64,000 bases of DNA from Algoriphagus marincola DSM 16067 (GCF_000429405.1 NZ_AUBU01000010.1:186001-250000), one strand, 5' to 3'. Positions 26,509-36,391 are shown, counted from the stretch's first letter. Notes: generated by a model from the letters alone, not told the origin. Numbers and translations: made by a program.

Positions 26509-28815
26509 GTGAAATTGCAAGGCGCGAGATTAATTTTGGTTTTATTATTGATTATCAGTGGGTTTGAGGCACTGTCTCAAGACTGCAAGCTGGTAATAAG
26601 GGGGAAGGTTATTCATTTAGAAAATAACCAAAACATACCCGGTGCCTATATTTGGATTGAGGAGGTCAAGGCAGGTGCCGTCACTGACGACTCGGGAAAT
26701 TTCATTTTTAGAAATCTTTGCCCAGGCGATTACACTATCAAAATCCAGTTTTTAGGACATAAGGATATTATTGAGGAGGTCACACTTTCCAACTCTTCTT
26801 TCAATAAAACCTTTCGAATGGAAGAGCTTCCCACTGAATTGGGTGGAGTGGAAGTTCATGGTCACCGCGATGCAATTCAGACAACTACTGCAGTAAATGC
26901 CCTTTACGGCTCTGAATTATTGGAAGCCCGAGGGGAAAATCTAGGAGAAAGTCTTAAGAGAATTGCCGGAGTTACCACTTTTTCGACTGGAAACACCATC
27001 GCAAAACCTGTGATTCATGGCTTGCATTCCAATCGAATCATGATTCTCAATAATGGAATCAGACTGGAAGGACAGCAGTGGGGAGCAGAGCATGCTCCTG
27101 AAATTGATCCATTTTTGGCGGAAGAAATTACAGTAATCAAAGGTGCTGAAACCGTGCGATTTGGTCCTGAAGCAATGGGTGGAGTAATCATGGTCAACCC
27201 CGGTGAATTGCCTACAGAAAAAAAGGATAAAACGGACTTATACCTTGTTGGTGGGAGCAATGGCCGAATGGGGAATCTGTCTCTTAGCCATACTGGCGGA
27301 TCTGAGAAAGTCAAAGGTCTCGGATATCGAGTTCAAGGTTCAGTCAAAAGAGCTGGAAATGTACGGTCTCCTGAATATTTTCAGGGGAATACCGGTATGA
27401 GTGAAATAAACTTTTCCGGTGCTACAGGCTATTCAAATTCCAAACTAGGTGCAGAGCTTTATTATTCTTATTTCAATACTGAATTGGGAATTTTAAGAGA
27501 TGCACATACTGGTAACCTATCAGACCTAGAAGAAATCATCGCCAACGGAAGACCTTTTACCAATCCTGATTTCACCTATGAAATCAACAATCCAAAGCAG
27601 GTAGTCCAGCATCATTTGACTAAACTCAAAACACACTATCACCTAAACAGCAAATGGAAAGCGAATCTTCAGTATGGTTTTCAGCTAAACCAACGCCAAG
27701 AATATGATAGAAGAAGAGGTGATTTGAATGAAAGGGCAAGTTTGGACTTGGAGCTTTTCACCAATACGCTCGATCTATTTGTGGACCATACCCATGAAAA
27801 TGCCTTAAGCGGTACTTGGGGAATCAATATTATCCAACAGGCCAATTCCAATGTTCCTGGTACAGGAGTCACGCCATTGATTCCTAATTATGACATGCTC
27901 AATGCTGGTCTTTATTTGATAGAGAAATATTCTAAGGGTCCACTGGAACTGGAAGGTGGTCTGAGATATGACTATCGAACGATCAGCACGGCAAGATTTA
28001 TTGGCAGTGAGTTGGAAGAAGCTGATTTACAGTACAATAACTTCACAGCCTTTTTTGGGACCTATTATCAAATAAACCCCAATTTGGCTTTTCGATCCAA
28101 TCTTGGATCAGCTTGGAGGCCACCAAATGTGAATGAGCTCTTTTCACAGGGACTTCACCATGGGGCTGCAGCTGTAGAAATTGGAGATGCTGATTTGGAT
28201 TCGGAGAAAAGTTTGAAATGGGTAAACTCGCTTGAGTTTGAAGGTAAAAAATCCACTGGAGAATTGACTGTCTATGCCAATCAGATCCGAGATTATATCT
28301 ATCTCAATCCAACTGGAGAGACGTTTGTAAGTCTTCGTGGGACATTTAATGTCTATGAATACCTTCAAGCCAATGCCTTTTTCTGGGGCGTAGATTTTTC
28401 TGGAAGCTATGAATTGACAGAAAGTCTTCAGGCCTATGCCAAAGGCTCCATAATCCGGGCTAGAAATACAGAAACCGATGAATTTTTCCCATTCATTCCT
28501 TCTGACAGAATGGATTGGGGACTAAGCTATCAACTGGATAGAGGTTCTAAAACACATCACTTTAACCTATCCAATATGTTGGTTGCTAGGCAAAAACGAG
28601 AACCAGTTTTTGATTTGGCTCCAGCTCCTCCTGGCTACGCGCTTTTCAATGTGGGTTACCGGTACGAATTGCCTTTTCAAGGAAATCGATTAAACCTAGG
28701 TCTTCAAGTTCAAAATATTTTCAACACAGAATTCAAAGAATACATGAACCGATTCCGCTACTTCACTGCGGATATGGGAAGAAATTTATTAATCAAAATC
28801 AACTATCAATTCTAA
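26509..28815 (+). CDS. TonB-dependent outer-membrane receptor (ZnuD-like)
   Basis: A 768-aa receptor with a GTG start, the only start codon in frame after the upstream stop at 26485. A signal peptide (about 1-23, ending EALSQ) is followed by a CarboxypepD_reg-like domain (about 28-112), a plug domain (115-235: IHGLHSNRIMILNNGIRLEG, EITVIKGAETVRFGPEAMGGVI) and a 22-strand barrel ending in the aromatic NLLIKINYQF. WRPPNVNELFSQGLHHGAAAV, with paired His, resembles ZnuD-type zinc/heme receptors more than SusC. The substrate is therefore tentatively a metal or metal complex. The 200-aa lipoprotein 14 bp downstream is its likely partner. Confidence 0.85.
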   Translation: MKLQGARLILVLLLIISGFEALSQDCKLVIRGKVIHLENNQNIPGAYIWIEEVKAGAVTDDSGNFIFRNLCPGDYTIKIQFLGHKDIIEEVTLSNSSFNKTFRMEELPTELGGVEVHGHRDAIQTTTAVNALYGSELLEARGENLGESLKRIAGVTTFSTGNTIAKPVIHGLHSNRIMILNNGIRLEGQQWGAEHAPEIDPFLAEEITVIKGAETVRFGPEAMGGVIMVNPGELPTEKKDKTDLYLVGGSNGRMGNLSLSHTGGSEKVKGLGYRVQGSVKRAGNVRSPEYFQGNTGMSEINFSGATGYSNSKLGAELYYSYFNTELGILRDAHTGNLSDLEEIIANGRPFTNPDFTYEINNPKQVVQHHLTKLKTHYHLNSKWKANLQYGFQLNQRQEYDRRRGDLNERASLDLELFTNTLDLFVDHTHENALSGTWGINIIQQANSNVPGTGVTPLIPNYDMLNAGLYLIEKYSKGPLELEGGLRYDYRTISTARFIGSELEEADLQYNNFTAFFGTYYQINPNLAFRSNLGSAWRPPNVNELFSQGLHHGAAAVEIGDADLDSEKSLKWVNSLEFEGKKSTGELTVYANQIRDYIYLNPTGETFVSLRGTFNVYEYLQANAFFWGVDFSGSYELTESLQAYAKGSIIRARNTETDEFFPFIPSDRMDWGLSYQLDRGSKTHHFNLSNMLVARQKREPVFDLAPAPPGYALFNVGYRYELPFQGNRLNLGLQVQNIFNTEFKEYMNRFRYFTADMGRNLLIKINYQF

Positions 28816-28829
28816 ACAAAAACAAAACC

Positions 28830-29432
28830 ATGAAAAATCTACAAAAACTACCTCTCTATTTTCTCTTTGTGGGGCTCTTTGCCTTTGCTTCCTGCGACAG
28901 TGAAGATCCAGTGATTGAGAATGAAGGAGAAGTAATTACTGATGTGACACTAGCGTTTACGGAGTTAGATGGTGCTGGCAATCCAGTTGGCTTGACTTTC
29001 ACTTTCACAGCAGCTGACCCGGAAGGAATCGAAGTTGGAGGTGCTCCTACAATCGAAACAGTTGAGCTAGAAGCGGGAAAGACTTACCAATTGGATATCG
29101 AGGTCTTCAATAGTATTGAAAATGAAGACATCACTGAGGAAATTATCGAAGAAGCTGATGAGCATCAATTCTATTTCATTGGTTCCGCCTTCGTAGGTGG
29201 AGCTGCTCCTCTTAGCTATGTGTATGATGACGAATCAGGAGAATTGATCGGAGTACGTGGTATTGTTACTGTTGATGCTACTCCTTCTTTCAACAATGCT
29301 CAGATGCGAGTTGTCTTGCGTCATGATTTGGACAAGAATTTCCCTGGTGCGGACAATCCAAACTTTGAGAATTTTGTTCAAGCCGGTGGCGAATCCGATT
29401 TGGACATCATCTACCCATTGATTCTTAACTAA
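28830..29432 (+). CDS. Lipoprotein partner of the TonB receptor
   Basis: A 200-aa lipoprotein. The signal peptide ends FAFASC (lipid Cys22) and is followed by DSEDP, acidic residues of the kind that mark surface export in Bacteroidota. The mature part is acidic and beta-rich (DVTLAFTELDGAGNPVGLTF, IETVELEAGKTYQLDIEVFN), which looks like an immunoglobulin-type or calycin-like sandwich. EEADEHQFYFIG holds the single notable His. No family named with certainty, but similar lipoproteins accompany ZnuD-like receptors in Bacteroidota. It ends 18 bp before a strong terminator. Confidence 0.75.
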   Translation: MKNLQKLPLYFLFVGLFAFASCDSEDPVIENEGEVITDVTLAFTELDGAGNPVGLTFTFTAADPEGIEVGGAPTIETVELEAGKTYQLDIEVFNSIENEDITEEIIEEADEHQFYFIGSAFVGGAAPLSYVYDDESGELIGVRGIVTVDATPSFNNAQMRVVLRHDLDKNFPGADNPNFENFVQAGGESDLDIIYPLILN

Positions 29433-29450
29433 TTAAGACAAAAAGTCCAT

Positions 29451-29484
29451 AAAAAGAGGCTGTTTCGATGAAACAGCCTCTTTT
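29451..29484. terminator. Bidirectional terminator between convergent genes
   Basis: A perfect 15-bp stem (29452-29466 with 29470-29484) and a 3-nt loop. A-run and T-run arms give U-tracts in both directions, so it can end both the receptor/lipoprotein transcript and the tlpA-like/gatB transcript. Confidence 0.9.
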
Positions 29485-29531
29485 GTTTATAAAAATCACT
29501 AAAAGTTGATCTCTTATTTTGAAATCAAAAT

Positions 29532-30647
29532 TCAATCAAATAACTCTTCTAGCTTTCTTTCCAAGCTAGGACCTCTCAAGTCCTTAGCGATAATTTTCCC
29601 TTCCGGATCTACCATGTAAGTAGCTGGAATTGCCTGAATCTGGTACAGTTCAGCAGCAGCAGAATTGAAGTATTTGAGGTCTGAAACTTGAGTCCAAGCG
29701 AGTTCGTCATCGGCAATGGCTTTTACCCAGGCATCGCGTTCACGATCAAGAGATACGCCAAAAACCTCAAAGCCCTTATCATTATATTTATTGTATAGCC
29801 TGACCACATTAGGGTTTTCTTCACGGCAAGGCTTGCACCATGCAGCCCAAAAGTCAATCAAAACGTATTTACCTCTTAAATCAGAAAGTTTTTTGATTTC
29901 TCCATCTGGATTCGGAAGTGCGATATCAGGAGCTTCAGCACCAATCGCCAAAGCGCGAAGTTCTTCGAGTTGCTGCTTCAACTGGATAATCGTTACCGTA
30001 TTCGGATATTTTTGATCCAATCGCTGGATGAGTTCGTCTAGGAAGGGAAAATCATTTTTAGGATTGAGAAGACCAATGGCTGCAAGTGCCGCAAAACTAT
30101 CTCCCATACTGGTAATGGTTTCCTTAACCCGCTCCGCTTGATTAGCCTCAAGCTCAAGCGCCTTCATTTGAATACCCTTGATTTGCTCGGTATTCTTATT
30201 GCTCATGGCTTCGTAATAAGCCTCATTAAGCGCATTGACATCACTTTGATATTGATTCATCAATGTTTCCAATTTGAGCATTTCTTGAGAATCCTTCGAT
30301 CCCAAAATCTCAATTGCCTCTGGCTGATTGAAATCATAATTGACTTCTACATCTTCGTCTAGCAAAGCCAAGCGCACAGATCGCTGCCCGTAGAGATTTA
30401 AATCATAGAAAGTCGGAGATTCTACCTCCAGTTCATAGGAAAACTCTCCATCAGCATTCAACTCAAGCGTGTCCAATACCTTGGGACGGCTATCCGTAAA
30501 TTGGGATAAAACCACCTGCCCACTTGGAGCATTAATGATTTTACCGCTGATTTCTACTTTTCCGTCGTTTTGCGACTCTGATTCTCCACAGGAGAAAAGC
30601 GCAAACACACTTAGAATCCAGAGTCCTGTCATCATCTTTTTATTCAT
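29532..30647 (-). CDS. TlpA-like thiol:disulfide oxidoreductase lipoprotein with DUF4369 domain
   Basis: A 371-aa lipoprotein (FALFSC, lipid Cys20, then GESESQ). Residues 30-130 resemble the DUF4369 beta domain (VEISGKIINAPSGQVVLSQF). A helical linker (about 130-230) is followed by a thioredoxin-fold AhpC/TSA-TlpA domain (about 235-371) with WAAWCKPCRE (Cys271, Cys274) and the cis-Pro in QAIPATYMVDPEG. It probably reduces disulfides or supports cytochrome c maturation outside the cytoplasm. It lies 1 bp after gatB, so the two are co-transcribed though unrelated in role. Confidence 0.88.
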   Translation of the reverse strand: MNKKMMTGLWILSVFALFSCGESESQNDGKVEISGKIINAPSGQVVLSQFTDSRPKVLDTLELNADGEFSYELEVESPTFYDLNLYGQRSVRLALLDEDVEVNYDFNQPEAIEILGSKDSQEMLKLETLMNQYQSDVNALNEAYYEAMSNKNTEQIKGIQMKALELEANQAERVKETITSMGDSFAALAAIGLLNPKNDFPFLDELIQRLDQKYPNTVTIIQLKQQLEELRALAIGAEAPDIALPNPDGEIKKLSDLRGKYVLIDFWAAWCKPCREENPNVVRLYNKYNDKGFEVFGVSLDRERDAWVKAIADDELAWTQVSDLKYFNSAAAELYQIQAIPATYMVDPEGKIIAKDLRGPSLERKLEELFD

Positions 30648-30648
30648 A

Positions 30649-32106
30649 TCAATTTTCTAATAATTGCTTTAACAACTTGGTGGCAACTTTTGGGTCAGCC
30701 TTACCATTCGATTTTTGCATTACCTTACCCATAAACATGCCAATCAGACCTTTTCGACCTGATTTATATTCTTTCACTTTTGCCTGATTCTCATTCAAAA
30801 CCTCCTGAATAACAGGAATTAAGGAAGATTCATCACTTTCCTGAATCAGATTCAGCCGCTGTGCAATCTGAAGAGCTCCTTCTCCGGGAGCTTGAAGCAT
30901 TTCTGGATAAATTTTTTGGGAAGCCGCCGAAAAGCTCACTTTCCCATCATCCACTAAACCAATTAAATCAGCCAAGGTCTGAGTGGAAATCGGAAATTCC
31001 GAAATATGCCAAGCCGACTCATTCAAGGTCGACTTGATGGGACCCATTAGCCAATTGGATGCCGCCTTGTAATTGGATGTTTTTTGACAAAGCTTTTCAA
31101 ACCAAAGCGCCATCTCCTTCGAATCAGTCAGAACTCCTGCATCATAATCAGGAAGACCGTATTGATCGACAAACTTTTTCCTCAATTCCCGCGGCAAAGC
31201 AGGCAGGTCACTTTGAATGGAGCGGAGCCATTCTTCAGAAATCACTACCGGGCTCAAGTCAGGCTCCGGAAAATACCGATAGTCGTTCAACTCCTCCTTT
31301 GTACGCATACTGGCAGTAGTGCCCGTACCAGCATCAAATGTCCGCGTCTCAGAAATCACTTCCTCTCCCCTCTCCAAAATCCCGATAATTCGCTCATGCT
31401 CATGCTCAATAGCTCGAACTACATTACGGAAAGAATTCATATTCTTAACCTCAACCTTTTTGCCCAGGGTATTCGTACCCTTCAACATCACAGAAATATT
31501 AGCATCACAACGAAGCGAGCCTTCTTCCATATTTCCATCACAGATATCGAGGTATCTGACCAGTTTTTTGATTTCATTGAGAAAAACATAAGCCTCCTCA
31601 GCAGTATGAATAGCCGGCTCAGTCACGATTTCAATCAAAGGTGTTCCAGCCCGATTAAAATCCACCAAGGTATCTTCTTCCTCGGGCAAATGCATTGACT
31701 TTCCTGCATCTTCTTCTAGGTGGATTCGATTCAGTGGGACAGTTCTTTCAGTACCATCCGAAAGGATGACAGGTACTTCGCCTCCCACACAGATAGGCCC
31801 TCTATCTTGCGTGATTTGGTAGCCTTTTGGCAGGTCTGGATAAAAATAGTTTTTCCGAGAGAAAATGTTGGTTCGGGTAATCTCACAATCACAAGCCAAA
31901 CCCATTTTCACAGCGTACTCAATGGCTTTCTTGTTGACCTTTGGCAAAGTGCCGGGATGCCCTAAAGTAATGACTGAAATCTGCGTATTGGGAAGATTTC
32001 CGTAGGCAGTAGAATCAGCAGCAAACATCTTACTTTTCGTCAAAAGCTGTGCATGTACTTCCAGTCCGACTACGAGTTGATATTTGCTTTTTATTTCTTC
32101 CTTCAT
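30649..32106 (-). CDS. gatB: Asp-tRNA(Asn)/Glu-tRNA(Gln) amidotransferase subunit B
   Basis: A 485-aa GatB, the kinase-type subunit that phosphorylates the tRNA-bound Glu/Asp before amidation. Typical segments: YQLVVGLEVHAQLLTKSKMF at the N-terminus, NYFYPDLPKGYQITQ, HLEEDAGKS, DFNRAGTPLIEIVTEP, LRCDANISV, and a C-terminal YqeY-like tail (KSNGKADPKVATKLLKQLL). The partner gatC is at 9292 on the plus strand. It lies 15 bp after alaS, which suggests a small translation operon. Confidence 0.95.
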   Translation of the reverse strand: MKEEIKSKYQLVVGLEVHAQLLTKSKMFAADSTAYGNLPNTQISVITLGHPGTLPKVNKKAIEYAVKMGLACDCEITRTNIFSRKNYFYPDLPKGYQITQDRGPICVGGEVPVILSDGTERTVPLNRIHLEEDAGKSMHLPEEEDTLVDFNRAGTPLIEIVTEPAIHTAEEAYVFLNEIKKLVRYLDICDGNMEEGSLRCDANISVMLKGTNTLGKKVEVKNMNSFRNVVRAIEHEHERIIGILERGEEVISETRTFDAGTGTTASMRTKEELNDYRYFPEPDLSPVVISEEWLRSIQSDLPALPRELRKKFVDQYGLPDYDAGVLTDSKEMALWFEKLCQKTSNYKAASNWLMGPIKSTLNESAWHISEFPISTQTLADLIGLVDDGKVSFSAASQKIYPEMLQAPGEGALQIAQRLNLIQESDESSLIPVIQEVLNENQAKVKEYKSGRKGLIGMFMGKVMQKSNGKADPKVATKLLKQLLEN

Positions 32107-32121
32107 CTTTTAGCTAGCTAT

Positions 32122-34749
32122 TTATCCGAGAAAAAGTTCTCGTGCCTTGCTGACCACTTGTGGCAGACCTCCCAAATTCTTCCCGCCTGCTGTCGCAAAG
32201 AATGGCTGACCACCACCGCCACCTTGAATTTCTTTGGCAAGGTCACGGACGATTTGTCCTGCATTGTATCCTTTCTCAGCGATCAAAGTCTCGTCAATGA
32301 TTACAGCTATTTGCGGCTTGCCATCTATGTCTGCTGCTAGTACAATCAAGGACTTCTCCACTTCATTTTTGAGCTCATAAGCCAGCTTTTTGAGGGCATC
32401 TACATTTGGAAGGCTCACCTGGGCAATCAGAACTTTGTGATCATCCTTTTCTTCGAATTGAGAGATCAGCTGTCCTTTCACTTGACCTGCCTTTTCTAGA
32501 TGCAATACGTCCAATTCCTTTTTCAGTTCGTTTCGCTCCGAAAGCAAGGCCTCAATAGCTTTCTTTACATCCTTTGGATTCTTAAGAATATCATAAACTT
32601 CCTTGAGCAAGTCTTCCTGCTGACGGAAGTAATTCTCAGCCTCCACAGAGGTGATTGCCTCGATGCGCCGGACACCTGAAGCAACAGACCCTTCAGAAGT
32701 AATCTTGAAAAAGCCAATTTGACCGGTAAAAGGAACATGCGTACCTCCACAAAGCTCTACTGAAAAATCAGGATCGAAAGTGATTACACGCACAAAGTCA
32801 CCATATTTTTCTCCAAAAAGTGCTGTAGCACCCATGTTTTTGGCTTCTGCTATCGGAACATTTCTTCTTTCAAGAAGTGGAATATTTTCCCGGATCTTTT
32901 CATTGACCAATTTTTCAACTTGCTCGATTTCCTCCTCAGTCATCTTGGAGAAATGAGAAAAGTCAAATCGAAGTAGTCGCTCATTGACCAAAGAACCACG
33001 CTGCTGCACATGATCGCCTAGGACTTCTCGAAGTGCTGAATGCATCAAGTGCGTAGCTGTGTGATTATTCATGGTCAAGCTGCGCTTTTGGCGATCTACA
33101 CTTGCCGTGAATAAGGCAGAGGGATCCTGTGGCAGCTTTTCTACAAAATGAACAATGAGGTCGTTTTCCTTCTTGGTGTCGACTACGCGGATTTTCTCAG
33201 AATCAGAAATCAACCAGCCGGTATCTCCGACCTGTCCACCGCTTTCGGCATAGAAAGGAGTACGATCCAAAACCAATTGGTATTTTTCACCTTTCTTCTC
33301 CTTAACGGTTCGGTATTTGATAATTTTTGATTCAGATTCCAACTGATCGTAGCCCAAAAACTCTACAGAGCTCTCTTCCTCCACCTGTACCCAGTCTCCT
33401 GTTTCGGATTCTGAGGCCGCTCTGGAACGAGTTTTTTGCTTTTCCATTTCTGCCTGAAAACCCTTTTCATCAAGTGAAAAGCCGCTTTCTCGAGCAATCA
33501 ATGAAGTCAAATCCAAAGGAAACCCGTAGGTATCATACAATTCGAAAGCCACTTTGCCTGACAAAACCTTTTCGCCCTTTTCTTTCATCTCTGACTTGAT
33601 GCTACCCAGCATTTTCAGTCCGTTGTCAAGCGTGCGAAGGAAGGAAGTCTCTTCTTCTTGAATCACCTTGGCAATAAAATCCTGTTGCTCTCTGATTTCC
33701 GGGAAAATCTCTCCAAACTGTGATGCCATCAAAGGGCACAATTCATAAAGGAAAGGTGATTGAAAGTCTAGGAAGGTATATCCGTAGCGAACTGCCCGAC
33801 GAAGAATGCGTCGAATCACATAACCGGCTTTATTATTTGATGGCAGCTGACCATCTGCAATAGTGAAAGAAATGGCTCGGATATGATCGGCAATTACCCG
33901 AAAAGCAATATCTGTCTGCTCGTCCTGACCATATTTTTTACCGGATTTTTCCTCCAAGTAGGAAATAAAAGGCGTAAAAATATCCGTATCGTAATTAGAA
34001 GATTTTTGTTGAATGGCTCTAACCAAACGCTCAAAGCCCATTCCGGTATCGACGTGTTTGGCAGGAAGCTCCTTCAGACTTCCATCTGCAAGTCGGTTGA
34101 ATTGCATAAATACCAGATTCCAAATCTCAATCACTTGAGGGTGATCTTGATTGACCAATGATCTTCCCGGAACATTTGCAATCTCATCATCTGTCCGCAA
34201 ATCAATGTGAATTTCCGAGCAAGGGCCGCATGGTCCTGTATCTCCCATTTCCCAGAAGTTATCCTTCTTAGAACCCATGATGATTCTATCTTCAGGAACG
34301 ATTTTCTTCCAAAAGTCAAAAGCCTCTTGGTCCATTCCCAGCTTGTCCGAGCTATCTCCTTCAAAGACTGATACGTAAAGCCGATCTTTTGGCAGCTGAT
34401 ATACTTCTGTCAGTAATTCCCAAGCCCATTCGATCGCTTCTTTTTTGAAATAATCTCCAAAAGACCAGTTTCCGAGCATTTCGAACATAGTGTGGTGATA
34501 AGTATCCACGCCCACTTCTTCCAAATCATTATGCTTTCCGCTTACGCGAAGACATTTTTGGGAATTGGCTACTCGGGAAAACTTCGGGGTCTCATTTCCA
34601 AGAAAGGCATCCTTAAATTGATTCATCCCGGCATTAGTAAACATCAGGGTCGGATCATTTTTGACCACGATAGGTGATGAAGGGACAAATTGATGTGCTT
34701 TGGATTGAAAAAACTCAATGAAGGTAGTTCTGATTTGCTTTGCTTCCAT
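32122..34749 (-). CDS. alaS: Alanine--tRNA ligase
   Basis: An 875-aa class II synthetase. The N-terminal catalytic domain shows the TFIEFFQSKAHQFVPSSP start, FTNAGMNQFKD (motif 2 region) and DTGPCGPCSEIH. The editing domain has HTATHLMHSALR (HxxxH zinc pair) and the C-terminal ELCGGTHV zinc/editing motif. A C-Ala domain ends with GGGGQPFFATAGG. The length is normal. It is the first gene of alaS-gatB-tlpA-like. Confidence 0.97.
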   Translation of the reverse strand: MEAKQIRTTFIEFFQSKAHQFVPSSPIVVKNDPTLMFTNAGMNQFKDAFLGNETPKFSRVANSQKCLRVSGKHNDLEEVGVDTYHHTMFEMLGNWSFGDYFKKEAIEWAWELLTEVYQLPKDRLYVSVFEGDSSDKLGMDQEAFDFWKKIVPEDRIIMGSKKDNFWEMGDTGPCGPCSEIHIDLRTDDEIANVPGRSLVNQDHPQVIEIWNLVFMQFNRLADGSLKELPAKHVDTGMGFERLVRAIQQKSSNYDTDIFTPFISYLEEKSGKKYGQDEQTDIAFRVIADHIRAISFTIADGQLPSNNKAGYVIRRILRRAVRYGYTFLDFQSPFLYELCPLMASQFGEIFPEIREQQDFIAKVIQEEETSFLRTLDNGLKMLGSIKSEMKEKGEKVLSGKVAFELYDTYGFPLDLTSLIARESGFSLDEKGFQAEMEKQKTRSRAASESETGDWVQVEEESSVEFLGYDQLESESKIIKYRTVKEKKGEKYQLVLDRTPFYAESGGQVGDTGWLISDSEKIRVVDTKKENDLIVHFVEKLPQDPSALFTASVDRQKRSLTMNNHTATHLMHSALREVLGDHVQQRGSLVNERLLRFDFSHFSKMTEEEIEQVEKLVNEKIRENIPLLERRNVPIAEAKNMGATALFGEKYGDFVRVITFDPDFSVELCGGTHVPFTGQIGFFKITSEGSVASGVRRIEAITSVEAENYFRQQEDLLKEVYDILKNPKDVKKAIEALLSERNELKKELDVLHLEKAGQVKGQLISQFEEKDDHKVLIAQVSLPNVDALKKLAYELKNEVEKSLIVLAADIDGKPQIAVIIDETLIAEKGYNAGQIVRDLAKEIQGGGGGQPFFATAGGKNLGGLPQVVSKARELFLG

Positions 34750-34788
34750 GAAGGTGTGAATGCAGTGATGCTTTTAATTTTGAATGTG

Positions 34789-34796
34789 CAAAATTA
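34789..34796 (-). promoter_or_regulatory. TAnnTTTG box upstream of alaS
   Basis: TAATTTTG on the minus strand lies about 39 bases before the alaS ATG. A TTTG 13 bases further upstream is too close for a standard -33 element, so only the -7 box is supported. Confidence 0.4.
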
Positions 34797-34865
34797 GCAG
34801 AAATGACGGCAAATTGATAGAATATTTCGATAATCGGAGCAGGTGTAATTGAAAAGAAAAAGCGC

Positions 34866-36080
34866 CTAGACTCTAGCTCTGCTCAATGGCATGGTCATAC
34901 ATCTTGGTCCCCCTAGGCCTCTCGAAAGTTCGGACGATGGAATCTCCAAAACTTCCACGCCCATATTTCGAAGCGCACGATTGGTATGAAGGTTCCGGTT
35001 GTAGGAAATTACCCTTCTCGGTCCTATAGCAAAGACATTTGCCCCATCAAACCACTGCTCTCGCAAGGAATAATCCGGGTTTCCATCAGCAGTTGCCAAA
35101 ACCTCCAAATGGGGAATTTCCCGCTCCAGAACAGTCAATAATGATTCTTTCAAGACCTCGCGTTTGATATGCACTTTATCTCCTTGAATTTCTTTAAGGG
35201 TGTAACAGGAGGTTTTCAGCACGGCATTCATAGCATCTGGATAGGTTAAAACCAGATTTTCGTCCAAAATGGTAAAAACCGTATCCAAGTGCATGTAATT
35301 TCTTTTTTCGGGAAGATGCACTTCATAAACTCGCTGCACCGTCCCCTCTCCAAGCAAGGCTTTAGCTGCTTGATAAATAGCTTTTTCATCCGTTCGCTCT
35401 GAATTTCCTATTGCCACCGCCTCATGAGAGAGAATAATGACATCTCCGCCTTCTATGCTTGGTGGATTTGCCTGACCATTATTTGGATACAATGGATTTA
35501 CGTGATCCTTAAATTCAGGATGATTTTCGAAGATTGTTCGAAGCAGATCGGCTTCCCGCTGCCTACCTTCCATTTTCATCGATGAAAAAATAATTCCTCC
35601 GGGAGTCAATGCCATAGGATCGCGCTGAAAATAAAGATTAGGACAAGGAGCAATCAAAAATGCATACTCCATCAGTTCACCAGCATCGAGTTTAGGCATC
35701 TTTCTCCGGAGTTCATGTACCTTCAGACCCGCTGTGAGAATACCGGCACATTCTGCCGTGGAATAACGCTCCAAAATATCCGCTGCCAAGTGAGTATGCG
35801 TGGATCTCTTCAAGGATTCCTGCAAAAGTTTGAACAGGATTTCCTTATCGTACAAAACTCGAATCAGCAACTCACGCAACTGATACACATGCGCCCCGGT
35901 AGATTCTTTGATCAAATTGGAGAAGGCGTCGTGCTCCTTTTGCAAAGCTTCCAAATACGGCACATCCTCAAAGAGTAGAAACTCCTTATTGTAAGGCGTA
36001 AGACGATCGATTTCTTTACCAGGCCTATGCATCAATACCGCCCGAAGCGTACCATATTCAGAATTGATTCGAAGATTCAT
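34866..36080 (-). CDS. arcA: Arginine deiminase
   Basis: A 404-aa cytosolic enzyme hydrolysing arginine to citrulline and ammonia. It has SEYGTLRAVLMHRPGKEIDRL at the N-terminus, LYFQRDPMALTP, IEGGDVIILS, HLDTVFTI, and the C-terminal GGPRCMTMPLSR with the nucleophile Cys394. Arg, Asp and His ligands of the pentein fold are in these motifs. No ornithine carbamoyltransferase, carbamate kinase or arginine/ornithine antiporter gene is adjacent, so a full ADI pathway cannot be shown here. Confidence 0.94.
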   Translation of the reverse strand: MNLRINSEYGTLRAVLMHRPGKEIDRLTPYNKEFLLFEDVPYLEALQKEHDAFSNLIKESTGAHVYQLRELLIRVLYDKEILFKLLQESLKRSTHTHLAADILERYSTAECAGILTAGLKVHELRRKMPKLDAGELMEYAFLIAPCPNLYFQRDPMALTPGGIIFSSMKMEGRQREADLLRTIFENHPEFKDHVNPLYPNNGQANPPSIEGGDVIILSHEAVAIGNSERTDEKAIYQAAKALLGEGTVQRVYEVHLPEKRNYMHLDTVFTILDENLVLTYPDAMNAVLKTSCYTLKEIQGDKVHIKREVLKESLLTVLEREIPHLEVLATADGNPDYSLREQWFDGANVFAIGPRRVISYNRNLHTNRALRNMGVEVLEIPSSELSRGLGGPRCMTMPLSRARV

Positions 36081-36391
36081 GTTGAGCTTTTTTCAATAAA
36101 AAGAGTATATTTTTAATAATTTCTAAGATAACGAGCTAGATCAATTAAAAAAACATAATCTTCAAGGATCTTTTCATCTAGGAAGCTAAAACTTCAAATT
36201 CTTAGACTGATACCTAGAACCTTTTATTCTTTGGAAAGAATCAGGGTCATCTGAAAGCATTTCGAAATTATATTCTCTTTGAAGGACAATTTTCCTACTG
36301 AATACTTTAAAGGAAAATCTACCTGAAACGTGATTTATTAAACTTAATGAAAACACAAATCTTTTTACTTTTCGATTCGTTAACAAGCCCT
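36081..36391. other. AT-rich divergent intergenic region between arcA and the DUF4197 gene
   Basis: About 310 bp, strongly AT-rich, with short open frames on both strands that lack family resemblance or signal sequences. No exact TAnnTTTG box or clear hairpin was found. It presumably holds the divergent promoters. Confidence 0.4.

Noticed and set aside
31084..31698. 204-codon frame antisense to gatB
   Set aside because: gatB is well supported over its length; the antisense frame has no recognisable domain.
36186..36386. 66-codon minus-strand frame before the DUF4197 gene
   Set aside because: Charged and low-complexity, no start signal or family, and it overlaps the region upstream of the DUF4197 start.
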